This document shows, one piece after another, positions 11,065-19,367 of a DNA stretch of 64,000 nucleotides. Origin of the DNA: Xanthomonas cassavae CFBP 4642 (lineage in GTDB: Bacteria > Pseudomonadota > Gammaproteobacteria > Xanthomonadales > Xanthomonadaceae); assembly GCF_000454545.1 (NCBI RefSeq), contig NZ_CM002139.1, forward strand, positions 1,085,899-1,149,898, given 5' to 3'. Position 1 is the stretch's first letter. Each line of letters begins with the position of its first letter. Under the pieces are notes generated by a model that saw only the letters and a program-made list of their open reading frames with translations, did no database searches and was not told the DNA's origin. Position numbers and translations under genes: made by a program.

Positions 11065-12177
11065 ATGGAACCGTCGATGCGCCGCAGTCTCGCTTTCTTT
11101 CTCGCCCTCGTGGTCGCCATGCCTGTCATTCCGGCCTTTGCGCAGGCAGACCTGCGTACCGAAGGCGATGTCGCCAAGGCGCAGAGCGCCTACGATGCCG
11201 AAGTGCCGGTCAACAGCCAGAGCGAGTCCGATCGCCCCGGTGCCCTGGCGCGCGCGCTGGGGGCCGTGCTGGGCAAGGTCTCCGGCGACCGCAGCGTCAT
11301 GAGCCGCCCCGGCGTGCCGCAGGCGCTGCGTAACGCGCCCAACTACGTCGAACATTACGACTATCGGCAGGATCAGGGGACCTCGCGCACCGGCGCCCCC
11401 ACCTTCCGCACGACCCTGGTGGCGCGTTTTCGGCAATCCGACGTGGATGGCCTGATCGCTGCGCTGGGCTTGCCGGTGTGGCCATTGCCGCGCCCCAAGC
11501 CGGTGCTGTGGCTTGCCATCGACGATGGCAGCGGCCCACGCCTGGTTGGCGTGGCGCAGGCCAACGCTGCGCGCAGCGTGCTCGACCGCGCCATCGAGCG
11601 CGGCTACCGGCTGGGCCTGCCGGGCGGCGCGGCTGCCGAACAGGCGCTGGCCGGTGCGATCTGGCGCAAGGACACCGCCGCGGTGTCGCGCGCCTCGGCC
11701 AAGTACAGCCCGCCGATGCAGCTGATCGGCAAGCTCTACCGCAGTGGGGCCGGCTGGACCGCCGATTGGGTGTTCGTGGACGACGGCAACGTGCTGTCCA
11801 GCTGGACCAGCAGCGATGGCGATGCCCGCCGTGCGATGGCCGCTGGCGCCGATGGCGCTGCCGACGCACTGGTCAAGCGCTACGCCAAGCGGGTGGATTC
11901 GGGCGTGCCGGGCGTGTATCGCGCGGTGATCACCGGGATCCACAGCGCCGACGACTACCTGCGCGTGGCCGCTGCGCTGCAGGGCGTGTCGGTGGTGCGC
12001 AGCATCCGCCCGGTCAGCGCCAATGGCGATCGCATTGAGGTGGATCTGGAGCTGCTCACGGGCATTTCCGGGCTCAACCGTATGCTCGGCGACAATAGTC
12101 CCCTGGTCTCGGTATCGGTCCCGACCGAGGGCCCAATCATCCTCGACAACGAGCGCGCCGAGTACCGCCTGAAATGA
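11065..12177 (+). CDS. DUF2066 domain exported protein
   Basis: A 370-residue exported protein of the DUF2066 family, function unknown. Signal peptide at about 1-27 (MRRSLAFFLALVV through PAFAQA), then the DUF2066 domain with LGAVLGKVSGDRSVMSRP and YVEHYDYRQDQGT. ATG 11065 is chosen because it opens the signal peptide; MRRS at codon 5 is an alternative. The stop overlaps the permease gene by 4 bp. In Xanthomonas relatives this gene links purM to the permease and hda, which is the order here. Confidence 0.88.
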   Translation: MEPSMRRSLAFFLALVVAMPVIPAFAQADLRTEGDVAKAQSAYDAEVPVNSQSESDRPGALARALGAVLGKVSGDRSVMSRPGVPQALRNAPNYVEHYDYRQDQGTSRTGAPTFRTTLVARFRQSDVDGLIAALGLPVWPLPRPKPVLWLAIDDGSGPRLVGVAQANAARSVLDRAIERGYRLGLPGGAAAEQALAGAIWRKDTAAVSRASAKYSPPMQLIGKLYRSGAGWTADWVFVDDGNVLSSWTSSDGDARRAMAAGADGAADALVKRYAKRVDSGVPGVYRAVITGIHSADDYLRVAAALQGVSVVRSIRPVSANGDRIEVDLELLTGISGLNRMLGDNSPLVSVSVPTEGPIILDNERAEYRLK

Positions 12178-13340
12178 CCCTGACTCCCGAAGCCGAAATC
12201 GCCATCTTCCTGCGCCGCCTCAAATGGGCGGCGGTGATCGTCGGCGTGCTGTGGGTGGTCTCGCTGCTGGCGCCGATCCTGACCCCGTTCGTGCTGGCGC
12301 TGCTGCTGGCCTGGCTGGGCGACCCGCTGGTGGATCGCATCGAACGTGCCGGGCGCTCGCGCAACATGGCGGTGGCGCTGGTGTTCGTGCTGGCGACACT
12401 GCTGTTCGTGCTGGCGCTGATGATCCTGGTGCCGATGATCGAGCGCCAGATCATGACCCTGATCGAGGCGCTGCCGCAGATGCGCACCTGGGCGATCGGC
12501 ACCGCGATCCCGTGGCTGGAGGCCAAGACCGGCGTGGAGCTGATGGGCTGGCTGGACCCGGAACGCCTGATCGACTGGATCCGCAGCCATTGGGAGCAGG
12601 CCGGCGGCGCCGCCAAGACCTTCTTCGGCTACGTTTCGCGTTCGGGCTTTGCGATGGTGACCTGGGTGATCAACCTGGCGCTGCTGCCGATCCTGGCGTT
12701 CTATTTCCTGCGCGACTGGGACCGGCTGGTGGAGCGGGTGGCAGCGGTCATCCCGCGCGCCTACATCGGTACCGTGAGCCGGCTGGCGCTGGAATCCAAC
12801 GACGTGCTCGGCGGCTTCATCCGCGGCCAGTTTCTGGTGATGCTGGCGCTGGGGGCGATCTATGCCACCGGCCTGTCCGTCATCGGGCTCAATCTGGGGC
12901 TGTTGATCGGCATCATCGCCGGCTTCATCAGCTTCATCCCGTACCTGGGCGCCACCACCGGCATCGTGCTCGCGCTGCTGGCAGCCATCGTGCAGGCGCA
13001 GGGGTTGGACCTGAAGCTGCTGATCGGCGTGGGCGTGGTGTTCACCGTTGGCCAGTTGCTGGAAAGCTACGTGCTCACCCCGCGCATCGTCGGTGACAAG
13101 ATCGGCCTGCATCCGGTGGCGGTGATCTTCGCGGTGATGGCGGGCGGCCAGCTGTTCGGCTTTCTGGGCATGCTGCTGGCGCTGCCGGTGGCCGCGGTGG
13201 CCAACGTATTGCTGCGCTACGCGCACGAGCAATACACCCGCAGCGATCTGTACGCGGGCGAGCGGGCCGGCATCGTGCTGCAGTCAACGCCAGAGCGCAG
13301 CGTCATCATCGACCCGACCAGGGATGCAGATCGGTTGTGA
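12174..13340 (+). CDS. AI-2E/PerM family permease
   Basis: Inner-membrane protein of the PerM/AI-2E exporter family, 388 residues with about eight membrane segments: two N-terminal (about 17-60), one near 70-95, a soluble amphipathic stretch, then the C-terminal bundle from 155. The family signature FISFIPYLGATTG is present around 255-267, followed by GQLLESYVLTPRIVG. The substrate is not defined for this branch; PerM-like proteins next to purM/hda occur widely. Coupled to both neighbours by 4-bp overlaps. Confidence 0.9.
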   Translation: MTLTPEAEIAIFLRRLKWAAVIVGVLWVVSLLAPILTPFVLALLLAWLGDPLVDRIERAGRSRNMAVALVFVLATLLFVLALMILVPMIERQIMTLIEALPQMRTWAIGTAIPWLEAKTGVELMGWLDPERLIDWIRSHWEQAGGAAKTFFGYVSRSGFAMVTWVINLALLPILAFYFLRDWDRLVERVAAVIPRAYIGTVSRLALESNDVLGGFIRGQFLVMLALGAIYATGLSVIGLNLGLLIGIIAGFISFIPYLGATTGIVLALLAAIVQAQGLDLKLLIGVGVVFTVGQLLESYVLTPRIVGDKIGLHPVAVIFAVMAGGQLFGFLGMLLALPVAAVANVLLRYAHEQYTRSDLYAGERAGIVLQSTPERSVIIDPTRDADRL

Positions 13341-14044
13341 GTGTCCCGCAATTGCCGCTGGCGTTGCGCGCGCCGTCCGACCAGCGCTTCGACAGTTACA
13401 TCGCCGCGCCCGAGGGCCTGCTGGCGCAGTTGCAGGCCCTGGCCGCCGGGCAGGTCAGCGATTGGCTCTACCTCGCCGGTCCTGCAGGCACCGGCAAGAC
13501 CCACCTGGCCCTGGCGATTTGCGCGGCGGCCGAGCAGGCCGGGCGCGCGCCGGCGTACCTGCCGCTGCAGGCCGCTGCCGGCCGCCTGCGCGATGCGCTT
13601 GAAGCATTGGAAGGGCGCAGCCTGGTGGCGCTGGATGGCGTGGACAGCATCGCTGGGCAACGCGACGATGAAGTGGCCCTGTTCGATTTCCACAACCGTG
13701 CGCGCGCGGCCGGCAGTACCTTGCTCTATACCGCCCGGCAGATGCCCGATGGGCTGGCACTGATGCTCCCCGACCTGCGGTCGCGGCTGTCGCAGTGCAT
13801 CCGCATCGGCTTACCGGTGCTCGACGATGCAGCACGCGCGGCGGTGCTGCGCGATCGGGCACAGCGACGCGGCCTGGCGCTGGACGACGCGGCGATCGAC
13901 TGGCTGCTCACCCACAGCGAGCGCGAACTGGCCTTGCTGGTGGCCTTGCTGGATCGGCTGGATCGCGAGTCGTTGGCCGCGAAACGCCGCATCACCGTGC
14001 CGTTTCTGCGGCGTGTGGTAGCGGGGATGCCGGGACCCGGATAA
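13337..14044 (+). CDS. hda: DnaA regulatory inactivator Hda
   Basis: DnaA-like ATPase that, with the DNA-loaded sliding clamp, stimulates ATP hydrolysis by DnaA and prevents re-initiation. The 235-residue product has the clamp-binding motif QLPLAL at 5-10, Walker A GPAGTGKT at 48-55, a degenerate Walker B LVALDGVDSIAG, and the lid region with arginine finger near RLSQCIRIGLPVLDD. The start is GTG 13337, overlapping the permease stop by 4 bp. The size fits Hda and not DnaA. Confidence 0.92.
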   Translation: MSVPQLPLALRAPSDQRFDSYIAAPEGLLAQLQALAAGQVSDWLYLAGPAGTGKTHLALAICAAAEQAGRAPAYLPLQAAAGRLRDALEALEGRSLVALDGVDSIAGQRDDEVALFDFHNRARAAGSTLLYTARQMPDGLALMLPDLRSRLSQCIRIGLPVLDDAARAAVLRDRAQRRGLALDDAAIDWLLTHSERELALLVALLDRLDRESLAAKRRITVPFLRRVVAGMPGPG

Positions 14045-14177
14045 CGCAGAAGCGAAGCGGATCGCGGTGCAGTATTGTGCCGTGCATGGATACGCTCCGG
14101 TGGATCGGCGCCAGGTGATGCCCACGCCCTGGCGCGTCAGCTTTTCTCTGGTCCCGGGTCCCGGGTCCCGGGTCCCG
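14032..14177. repeat. 7-bp tandem repeat GTCCCGG x4 with an inverted partner
   Basis: At 14151-14177 the unit GTCCCGG is repeated nearly four times. The start of the interval (14032-14040) has the inverse GGGACCCGG at the 3' end of hda. The array lies inside the last codons of murU on the minus strand, between convergent hda and murU, and resembles the other 7-bp arrays in this window. Confidence 0.8.
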
Positions 14178-14871
14178 CCAGTTCCCCCTGCAGGTCGGTG
14201 AGCCGCTGCGGTGTGCCGACATCGGTCCATCGCCCGGCATGATGGATGCCGTCGATCAGGCCTGCCGCCATTTGCGCGCGCAGGATCGGCGCCAGCGCAA
14301 ACCGCGGCGCCGTGCCGGTCTGTTCTGGCAACTGACCAATGACCGATCGCCAGCCGCGCAGCAATGCCGGTCGGTAGACACCGATGCCGGCATAGGTGTG
14401 GGTAGCAGGCAGATCGGCGCGCACCTTGCCGTCGGCCTCCAGGGCAAAGTCGGCGTGGGCCGCATAGGCAGGCTTGTCGACCAGCACCAACTGCGCCAAC
14501 CTGGCTGGTTCGTCGGACAGGCGCGCAAAGTCGAAGTCGCTCCAGATATCGCCGTTGACCAGCAGGAACGGCGCATCGCCCAGCAGCGGCAACGCATGCA
14601 GCATGCCGCCACCAGTCTCCAACGGCGTGGCGCCTTCGTAGGAATAGTGCAGGCGCAGGCCAAAGGCGCCGCCGTCGCCCAACACCTGCGGGAATTGCTC
14701 GGCCAGCCAGGAGGTATTGATCACCACCTCGGCCACGCCCAGCGCAGCGAGCTTGCGCAGGTGCCAGACGATCAGCGGCGTGCCACCGACCGACAGCAGG
14801 GGCTTGGGTGTGCGCTCGGTCAGCGGACGCATGCGCTCGCCGAATCCTGCGGCAAAGATCAGCGCCTTCAT
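14137..14871 (-). CDS. murU: N-acetylmuramate-1-phosphate uridylyltransferase MurU
   Basis: Nucleotidyltransferase that makes UDP-MurNAc from MurNAc-1-phosphate in the anabolic cell-wall recycling route found in Pseudomonas and relatives. The 244-residue product has the signature AAGFGERMRPLTERTPKPLL, LLVNGDIWSDFDF (metal-binding Asp) and the C-terminal WTDVGTPQRLTDL. Its final residues GPGTRDPGPEKS are encoded by a 7-bp tandem repeat and are likely variable. Overlaps amgK by 4 bp. Confusion with mannose-1-phosphate guanylyltransferase is possible by family, but the amgK neighbour favours MurU. Confidence 0.92.
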   Translation of the reverse strand: MKALIFAAGFGERMRPLTERTPKPLLSVGGTPLIVWHLRKLAALGVAEVVINTSWLAEQFPQVLGDGGAFGLRLHYSYEGATPLETGGGMLHALPLLGDAPFLLVNGDIWSDFDFARLSDEPARLAQLVLVDKPAYAAHADFALEADGKVRADLPATHTYAGIGVYRPALLRGWRSVIGQLPEQTGTAPRFALAPILRAQMAAGLIDGIHHAGRWTDVGTPQRLTDLQGELAGPGTRDPGPEKS

Positions 14872-15887
14872 GGCGTGGCCTGCGACATCCGCACGGCCAG
14901 GGCTGGCTTGATCACCTCGTCCAGGACGCCGATCAATGGCGCCAGCTCGGCGTAGCGCGGCAGCACCTCATCCAGGTAGCCGATGAAGCGCGGTACGTTG
15001 TCCAGATACCAGTGCTTGCCATCGCGATGGCTCAGGCGCGAGAAGATGCCCAGATTCTTCAGATGCCGCTGCACGCCCATCCAGTCCGCATCGCGCAGGA
15101 ACTGCGCCAGCGGCGGAACCGGCAATCCGGCCGCAACAGCGCGCGTGTGGTAGCGCTCCAGCCAGCCGTCCACGCGGGCGATCGGCCAGCTCACCGAGGT
15201 GTCCTTGAACAGGCTGATCGGATCGTAGGCGATCGGGCCGATCACGCAGTCCTGGAAATCCAGCACCGCCGGGCCGCCGGCCACCGGCATCAGGTTGCGC
15301 GGCATGAAATCGCGATGGGTGAATACGCGCGGCTGCGCCAGCGCGTTGTCCATCAAGCGGCGCTGCACCAGCTGCAACTGCTCGGCATGCGCGCAACTCA
15401 GCTGCACGCCCAGGTGGCGGCCCAGGAACCATTCCTCGAACAATCCGGCATCGCGTTGCAGCAAGGCCTCGCCGAAGCTGCCGCTCTCGGCGGGCGGCGG
15501 AATGCGCTGCAGCAACAGCAGTTGCGCGGTTGCGTCGTCCAGCAGCGCATCGGCATTGGCCTCGGTGAGCACCTGTGCAAACGTCGGCACGCCAAGGTCC
15601 TCCAGCAGCAGAAAGCCGGTCTGCAGATCCTGCGCAAGTACCCGCGGCACGCGCACGCCATGCGCACCCAGCAAGGCCTGCATCCGCAGCCACGGCGCGA
15701 CGTTTTCAAGCTCCGGCGGCGCATCCATCAGGATGCGATCCGCGCCGCGCCCATGGGTGCGCCAATAGCTGCGAAACCCCGCGTCGACCGACGCGCGGTG
15801 CAGGCTGGCATGCGGATCGTCGAGCGCATGGCGCGCCCATTGCAGGCGAAGCGCGTCGCGCGCGGTCTCTGAAGGCGAAGACGTCAT
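14868..15887 (-). CDS. amgK: N-acetylmuramate/N-acetylglucosamine kinase AmgK
   Basis: Aminoglycoside-phosphotransferase-fold kinase that phosphorylates the anomeric hydroxyl of MurNAc and GlcNAc, feeding MurU. The 339-residue product has FRSYWRT for nucleotide binding, FLLLEDLG, the Brenner motif VFTHRDFMPRNLM with catalytic Asp, and the metal motif VLDFQDCVIGP. The 4-bp overlap with murU makes a two-gene recycling operon that bypasses MurA and de novo UDP-MurNAc synthesis, and so contributes to fosfomycin tolerance in organisms where it was studied. Confidence 0.94.
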   Translation of the reverse strand: MTSSPSETARDALRLQWARHALDDPHASLHRASVDAGFRSYWRTHGRGADRILMDAPPELENVAPWLRMQALLGAHGVRVPRVLAQDLQTGFLLLEDLGVPTFAQVLTEANADALLDDATAQLLLLQRIPPPAESGSFGEALLQRDAGLFEEWFLGRHLGVQLSCAHAEQLQLVQRRLMDNALAQPRVFTHRDFMPRNLMPVAGGPAVLDFQDCVIGPIAYDPISLFKDTSVSWPIARVDGWLERYHTRAVAAGLPVPPLAQFLRDADWMGVQRHLKNLGIFSRLSHRDGKHWYLDNVPRFIGYLDEVLPRYAELAPLIGVLDEVIKPALAVRMSQATP

Positions 15888-15926
15888 GGTTCGTTGCTGA
15901 GTGGTGAAGTGATGGACACGCGGCGC

Positions 15927-16199
15927 TCAGCGCTTGCTGCCGCTGAACAGCCGCAGCAGCGCAAGGATGGCGATGGCGCCGAGCAGCGCGCCCAGAAATC
16001 CGGCGGGTTCGCCCGGGCGGTACCACCCCATGTACCGGCCGAACCAGCTCGCCACCACCGCACCGGCAATGCCCAGCACGATGGTCAGCAGGCACCCCAG
16101 ACGCTGCGTGCCGGGCGTGATGAAACGGGCCAGCAACCCGACCACAAATCCGACCAGCAGGATGTAGAGCCAGCTGTCGCTACCAAACACTGTGTTCAT
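15927..16199 (-). CDS. GlsB/YeaQ/YmgE family stress membrane protein
   Basis: A 90-residue three-helix membrane protein of the transglycosylase-associated/YeaQ family, linked to general stress responses. Features are WLYILLVGFVVGLLARFITPG (first helix), GCLLTIVLGIAGAVVASW (second) and FLGALLGAIAILALLRLF (third), with Gly-rich packing motifs. It stands alone, 39 bp upstream of amgK in transcription order, and has a basic C-terminal end GSKR. Its start ATG at 16199 gives the usual length. Confidence 0.92.
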   Translation of the reverse strand: MNTVFGSDSWLYILLVGFVVGLLARFITPGTQRLGCLLTIVLGIAGAVVASWFGRYMGWYRPGEPAGFLGALLGAIAILALLRLFSGSKR

Positions 16200-16915
16200 T
16201 GCAGCACCAGAGCGAACGGGATCGGCAGACTAGCATTTCGGATGCCTACCACCCGCGCTGCGCGCACAACGCTGAAGGCACTCGCTGCAAGCTGCAGTCC
16301 GCACCGCACCGCACCGCACCGCACCGCACGGCAACAGCGACGCGGCAGGGAAGGCGCCAACCCCTTCCGGCGTTACCGCTGGTTCGGTGGCGACCGGCCG
16401 GGTGCCATCATCCAGCAGATCGGGCGCCACGACGGCAACATCTGCCTATGCCGGGGAAAAGAGGACTGGGAGTCGTTGCAGGCTGCCTGGAGGCGGCGCC
16501 GGCCGCCGAGGCCAGCCAACGCCGGTGATCTACCCGAGCCTGCGGGGGCTGTTCACCAGCCACGCGCACACGAAACAACGGCGCACGCGAGGCAACGGAT
16601 GGAGTGCCGACAGTGAGTCCCCATCCGGCAGGGCGACACTTGAACTCCTTCCAGACGGGGCGGCGCCGAACATGCCGCCGATGCGATAAGCGCTAACCGC
16701 GCTCAGCGAAGCAAGGACGGCGGCGGCAGCTCGGATGGCGATGGCACCTCGGACAAACAGCCCAGCCCCGACCAAAAGCCTCTCCCGCCGGCAGAGGGGG
16801 TGGGGTGAGGGTACGGCCGCCAGCCAAGTCCAGCGACCTCTCACCCAAGCCCCGAACAACACAGCTCAATCGATAACCCTCGCACCCAACCGCATACAAG
16901 GGCCACCCCCGGGGC
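16200..16915. other. Gene-poor intergenic region, 716 bp
   Basis: No convincing gene. It holds a 5-bp tandem repeat, GCACC in about six copies at 16301-16329, and a hairpin near 16785-16800 (CCTCT with AGAGG) followed by a GGGGTGGGGTGAGGG stretch, a composition seen again at 30731-30840. One plus-strand frame between about 16345 and 16500 looks partly protein-like but has no start or clear end. Confidence 0.6.
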
Positions 16916-18409
16916 TCAGCAGCAGCCGTGTCCACCATGCCGGGTGCCGCTATCGGCAGCCACCGGCGAGCCGCTGGTTTCCCCGCGCAGGCACGCCGCA
17001 TGATGCTCGGCGATCACCTTCGATACGCAGGCCGTCACCCGCTTGCCCATCGGGATGTGCAGGAACTCGTTCGGCCCATGGGCATTGGAATGCGGCCCCA
17101 GCACGCCAGTGATCATGAACTGCGCGCCCGGGAACTTCTCGCCAAGCATGCCCATGAACGGGATCGAGCCGCCTTCGCCCATGTACATCGCCGGTTTGGC
17201 GAAGAACGCGTGGCTGGCGTCGTCGATGGCCTTTGTCAGCCACGGTGCCATTTCCGGCGCATTCCACCCCGACGAGGCCTTTTCCAGCTCCAGGCTCACT
17301 TGCGCGCCATTGGGTGGGTCGCGCAGCAGGGCGGTCTTGAGCAGCTCGCCGCAGGCCTTGCCGTCGGCGGTCGGCGGCAACCGCAGCGAGAGCTTCACCG
17401 CGGTGTGCGGGCGCAGCACGTTGCCGGCCGAGGCCAGCGGCGGCATGCCATCCACCCCGGTAATCGACAGTGCCGGGCGCCAGGTCCGGTTCAACACCAG
17501 CTCGGTCAACTCCTCATGCATGGGCACCAGGCCATCGACCATCGGGAACTTGTCGAAGATTGCGGTATCCAGCGTCGCGGCGGCCGCCTTGGCCTGGGTC
17601 AGCCGCTCGGCGGGCACCTCTACATGCAGGCCGTCGAGCAGGATGCGGCCGGTGGTTTCGTCTTCGATGCGCGACAACAGCTGGCGCAGCAGACGGAAAC
17701 TGGAAGGCACCACGCCGGAGGCATCGCCGGAATGCACGCCTTCCTCCAGCACCTTCACGCTGAGGCTGCCGCCGGTCAGGCCGCGCAACGAGGTGGTGCA
17801 CCACAGCTGCTCATAGTTGCCGCAACCCGAATCAAGGCAGACCACCAGCGACGGCTTGCCGATGCGCTGGGCCAGGTGATCCACGTAGGCGGGCAAATCG
17901 TAGCTGCCGGACTCTTCGCAGGCCTCGATCAGCACCACGCAACGCGCATGCGGCAGGCCCTGGGTACGCAGCGCCAGGATCGCGGCGAGCGAACCGAAGA
18001 TCGCGTAGCCGTCGTCGGCGCCACCGCGGCCATATAACTTGTCCTCGCGCAACACCGGCTCCCAGGGGCCGAGGTCGGCATCCCAGCCGGTCATCTCCGG
18101 CTGCTTGTCCAGGTGCCCATACAACAATACGGTGTCGTCGCCGGATTCGGCGCCGGTGGCCGGAATTTCGATGAAGATCAACGGCGTGCGGCCTTCCAGG
18201 CGCACCACCTCGACCTGCATGCCGTCGATGGCCTGTGCCCGCGCCCAGGTTTCCATCAGGGTCACGGCCTGCTCCATGTAGCCATTGGCCACCCAGTCGG
18301 CGTCGAACATCGGCGACTTGTTGGGGATGCGGATGTAATCGACCAGTTGCGGGACGATCTCGCGGTCCCAGGTGTCGCTGAGGAATTGGTCGATCTTGGC
18401 GCTGTCCAT
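16916..18409 (-). CDS. M20 family dipeptidase
   Basis: Zinc metallopeptidase of the M20 family (carnosinase/ArgE/DapE-like), 497 residues, probably cytoplasmic since no signal peptide is present. Metal-binding segments: LLYGHLDKQP (His), GRGGADDGYAIFG (bridging Asp) and EACEESGS (Glu pair with catalytic base). A dimerisation domain lies between about 200 and 350 and the last metal ligand is near HGPNEFLHIP. I start at ATG 18409 (MDSAKIDQFL), which has GGAG six bases upstream. The substrate cannot be assigned from sequence. Confidence 0.93.
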   Translation of the reverse strand: MDSAKIDQFLSDTWDREIVPQLVDYIRIPNKSPMFDADWVANGYMEQAVTLMETWARAQAIDGMQVEVVRLEGRTPLIFIEIPATGAESGDDTVLLYGHLDKQPEMTGWDADLGPWEPVLREDKLYGRGGADDGYAIFGSLAAILALRTQGLPHARCVVLIEACEESGSYDLPAYVDHLAQRIGKPSLVVCLDSGCGNYEQLWCTTSLRGLTGGSLSVKVLEEGVHSGDASGVVPSSFRLLRQLLSRIEDETTGRILLDGLHVEVPAERLTQAKAAAATLDTAIFDKFPMVDGLVPMHEELTELVLNRTWRPALSITGVDGMPPLASAGNVLRPHTAVKLSLRLPPTADGKACGELLKTALLRDPPNGAQVSLELEKASSGWNAPEMAPWLTKAIDDASHAFFAKPAMYMGEGGSIPFMGMLGEKFPGAQFMITGVLGPHSNAHGPNEFLHIPMGKRVTACVSKVIAEHHAACLRGETSGSPVAADSGTRHGGHGCC

Positions 18410-18608
18410 GGAGGCTCCGAATGCGTGACGTAGCGACACATTCTACGCTGGTGACATGGGGTAGGGATTTTCCTACAAGGCGGCGCGCAGTTCACCGGCT
18501 GTGTGAAAAGTTCGTTGGCGATAGGATTGCTGCATGTGGCGCGGGACACTGGCTCGGCCGGCAGGAATGCTGGCTAGGACCATCACCCAAGCCACAAGGA
18601 GCGTTGCA

Positions 18609-18941
18609 ATGAAGTCATTTACCGTAGTCCTGAAGTCCCTGCTACTGGCGTTGTTGTTGTCCTCGAATGCGTACGCGCTTGAGAAGGTCGATATCAACAC
18701 CGCATCTGCTGAGGAATTGGACAAGGTGCTGACGAACGTCGGGCGATCAAAAGCCGAGGCAATCGTGGAGCACCGTCAGGCAAACGGTCCCTTCAAAAGT
18801 GCCGAGGAACTGGCACTGGTCAAGGGCATCGGACTCAAGACGGTCGAACGGAATCGCGACCTGATCGAAGTAGGAGCCACGATGGCTCCTGCCAAGAAGG
18901 CTGCCAGGGGGGCGGCGGTGAAACCGGTGGGACGGCGTTGA
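18609..18941 (+). CDS. ComEA-like helix-hairpin-helix protein
   Basis: A 110-residue exported DNA-binding protein. It has a signal peptide (about 1-23, ending NAYA), then a double helix-hairpin-helix fold with the ComEA motif VDINTASAEEL, FKSAEELALVKGIG and a basic Lys/Arg tail. ComEA proteins bind incoming DNA in the periplasm during natural transformation; single-domain forms like this are common in Xanthomonas and their role is less clear. ATG 18609 is preceded by AAGGAG. The last codons run into the candidate RNA region. Confidence 0.9.
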   Translation: MKSFTVVLKSLLLALLLSSNAYALEKVDINTASAEELDKVLTNVGRSKAEAIVEHRQANGPFKSAEELALVKGIGLKTVERNRDLIEVGATMAPAKKAARGAAVKPVGRR

Positions 18942-18964
18942 GGGGAAGGGATCCGAGATACGGT

Positions 18965-19082
18965 TCGACGCGAGGATGCGTGGCCGCAACCTAACTGGAC
19001 AGGATGTCCGGGGGATGGCTGGAAGCCGACAGGGACGTGGAATCGCCCGGTGTTGCACTTGGATGTGCAGCCGGGCGTTTTT
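18965..19082 (+). ncRNA. Candidate CsrA/RsmA-binding small RNA
   Basis: Not a known family to me. Three hairpins present GGA in their loops: ACGC/GCGT around GAGGAT (18968-18981), GGACA/TGTCC around GGA (18997-19009; the segment CAGGATGT is close to the CsrA consensus) and GGCT/AGCC around GGA (19017-19027). Further GGA triplets occur at 19013-19015, 19033-19035 and 19039-19041. The stretch ends in an intrinsic terminator. This is the layout of RsmX/Y/Z and CsrB RNAs. The 5' end and promoter are not defined; it could alternatively be the 3'UTR of the ComEA-like gene. Confidence 0.45.
19044..19082 (+). terminator. Strong intrinsic terminator
   Basis: CGCCCGG (19044-19050) pairs with CCGGGCG (19071-19077), with an inner TGCAC/GTGCA stem and TTGGAT loop, followed by TTTTT. 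Ends the ComEA-like transcript and/or the candidate small RNA. Confidence 0.85.
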
Positions 19083-19263
19083 CGTTGGGCGGATCTGGGC
19101 CGGGCGCAGCGCAATGCTGCCGTAGTGAAAAGCGCTACAAGGCGCATGGACAGCGGCGCATGAAACCCTGCATGCGCGAGACGTCGACGCGCTGCGGGGG
19201 CCTTGGCCTCCATGCTGCCGCAGCCGCGTGGACTCTGCTGGCATGGCCGTGTTGAATGCTCGT

Positions 19264-19310
19264 GCAAACGGCAAACGGCAAACGGCAAACGGCAAACGGC
19301 AAACGGCAAC
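19264..19310. repeat. 7-bp tandem repeat GCAAACG x6
   Basis: Six exact copies of GCAAACG from 19264 to 19305 followed by a partial unit. It lies 58 bp upstream of the hutD start, within a 426-bp region that otherwise holds the candidate RNA and terminator (18965-19082) and nothing else I can support. Copy number probably varies between strains. Confidence 0.9.
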
Positions 19311-19367
19311 GCGCACGTAGCCGGGATCAGGCCGCGCCGAGTATGGCGCTTCGGGCACAATGCGCAG

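Noticed and set aside
18942..18964. Promoter for the candidate small RNA (TTGAGG near 18938 with GATACG near 18957)
   Set aside because: Spacing of 13-15 bases is too short.
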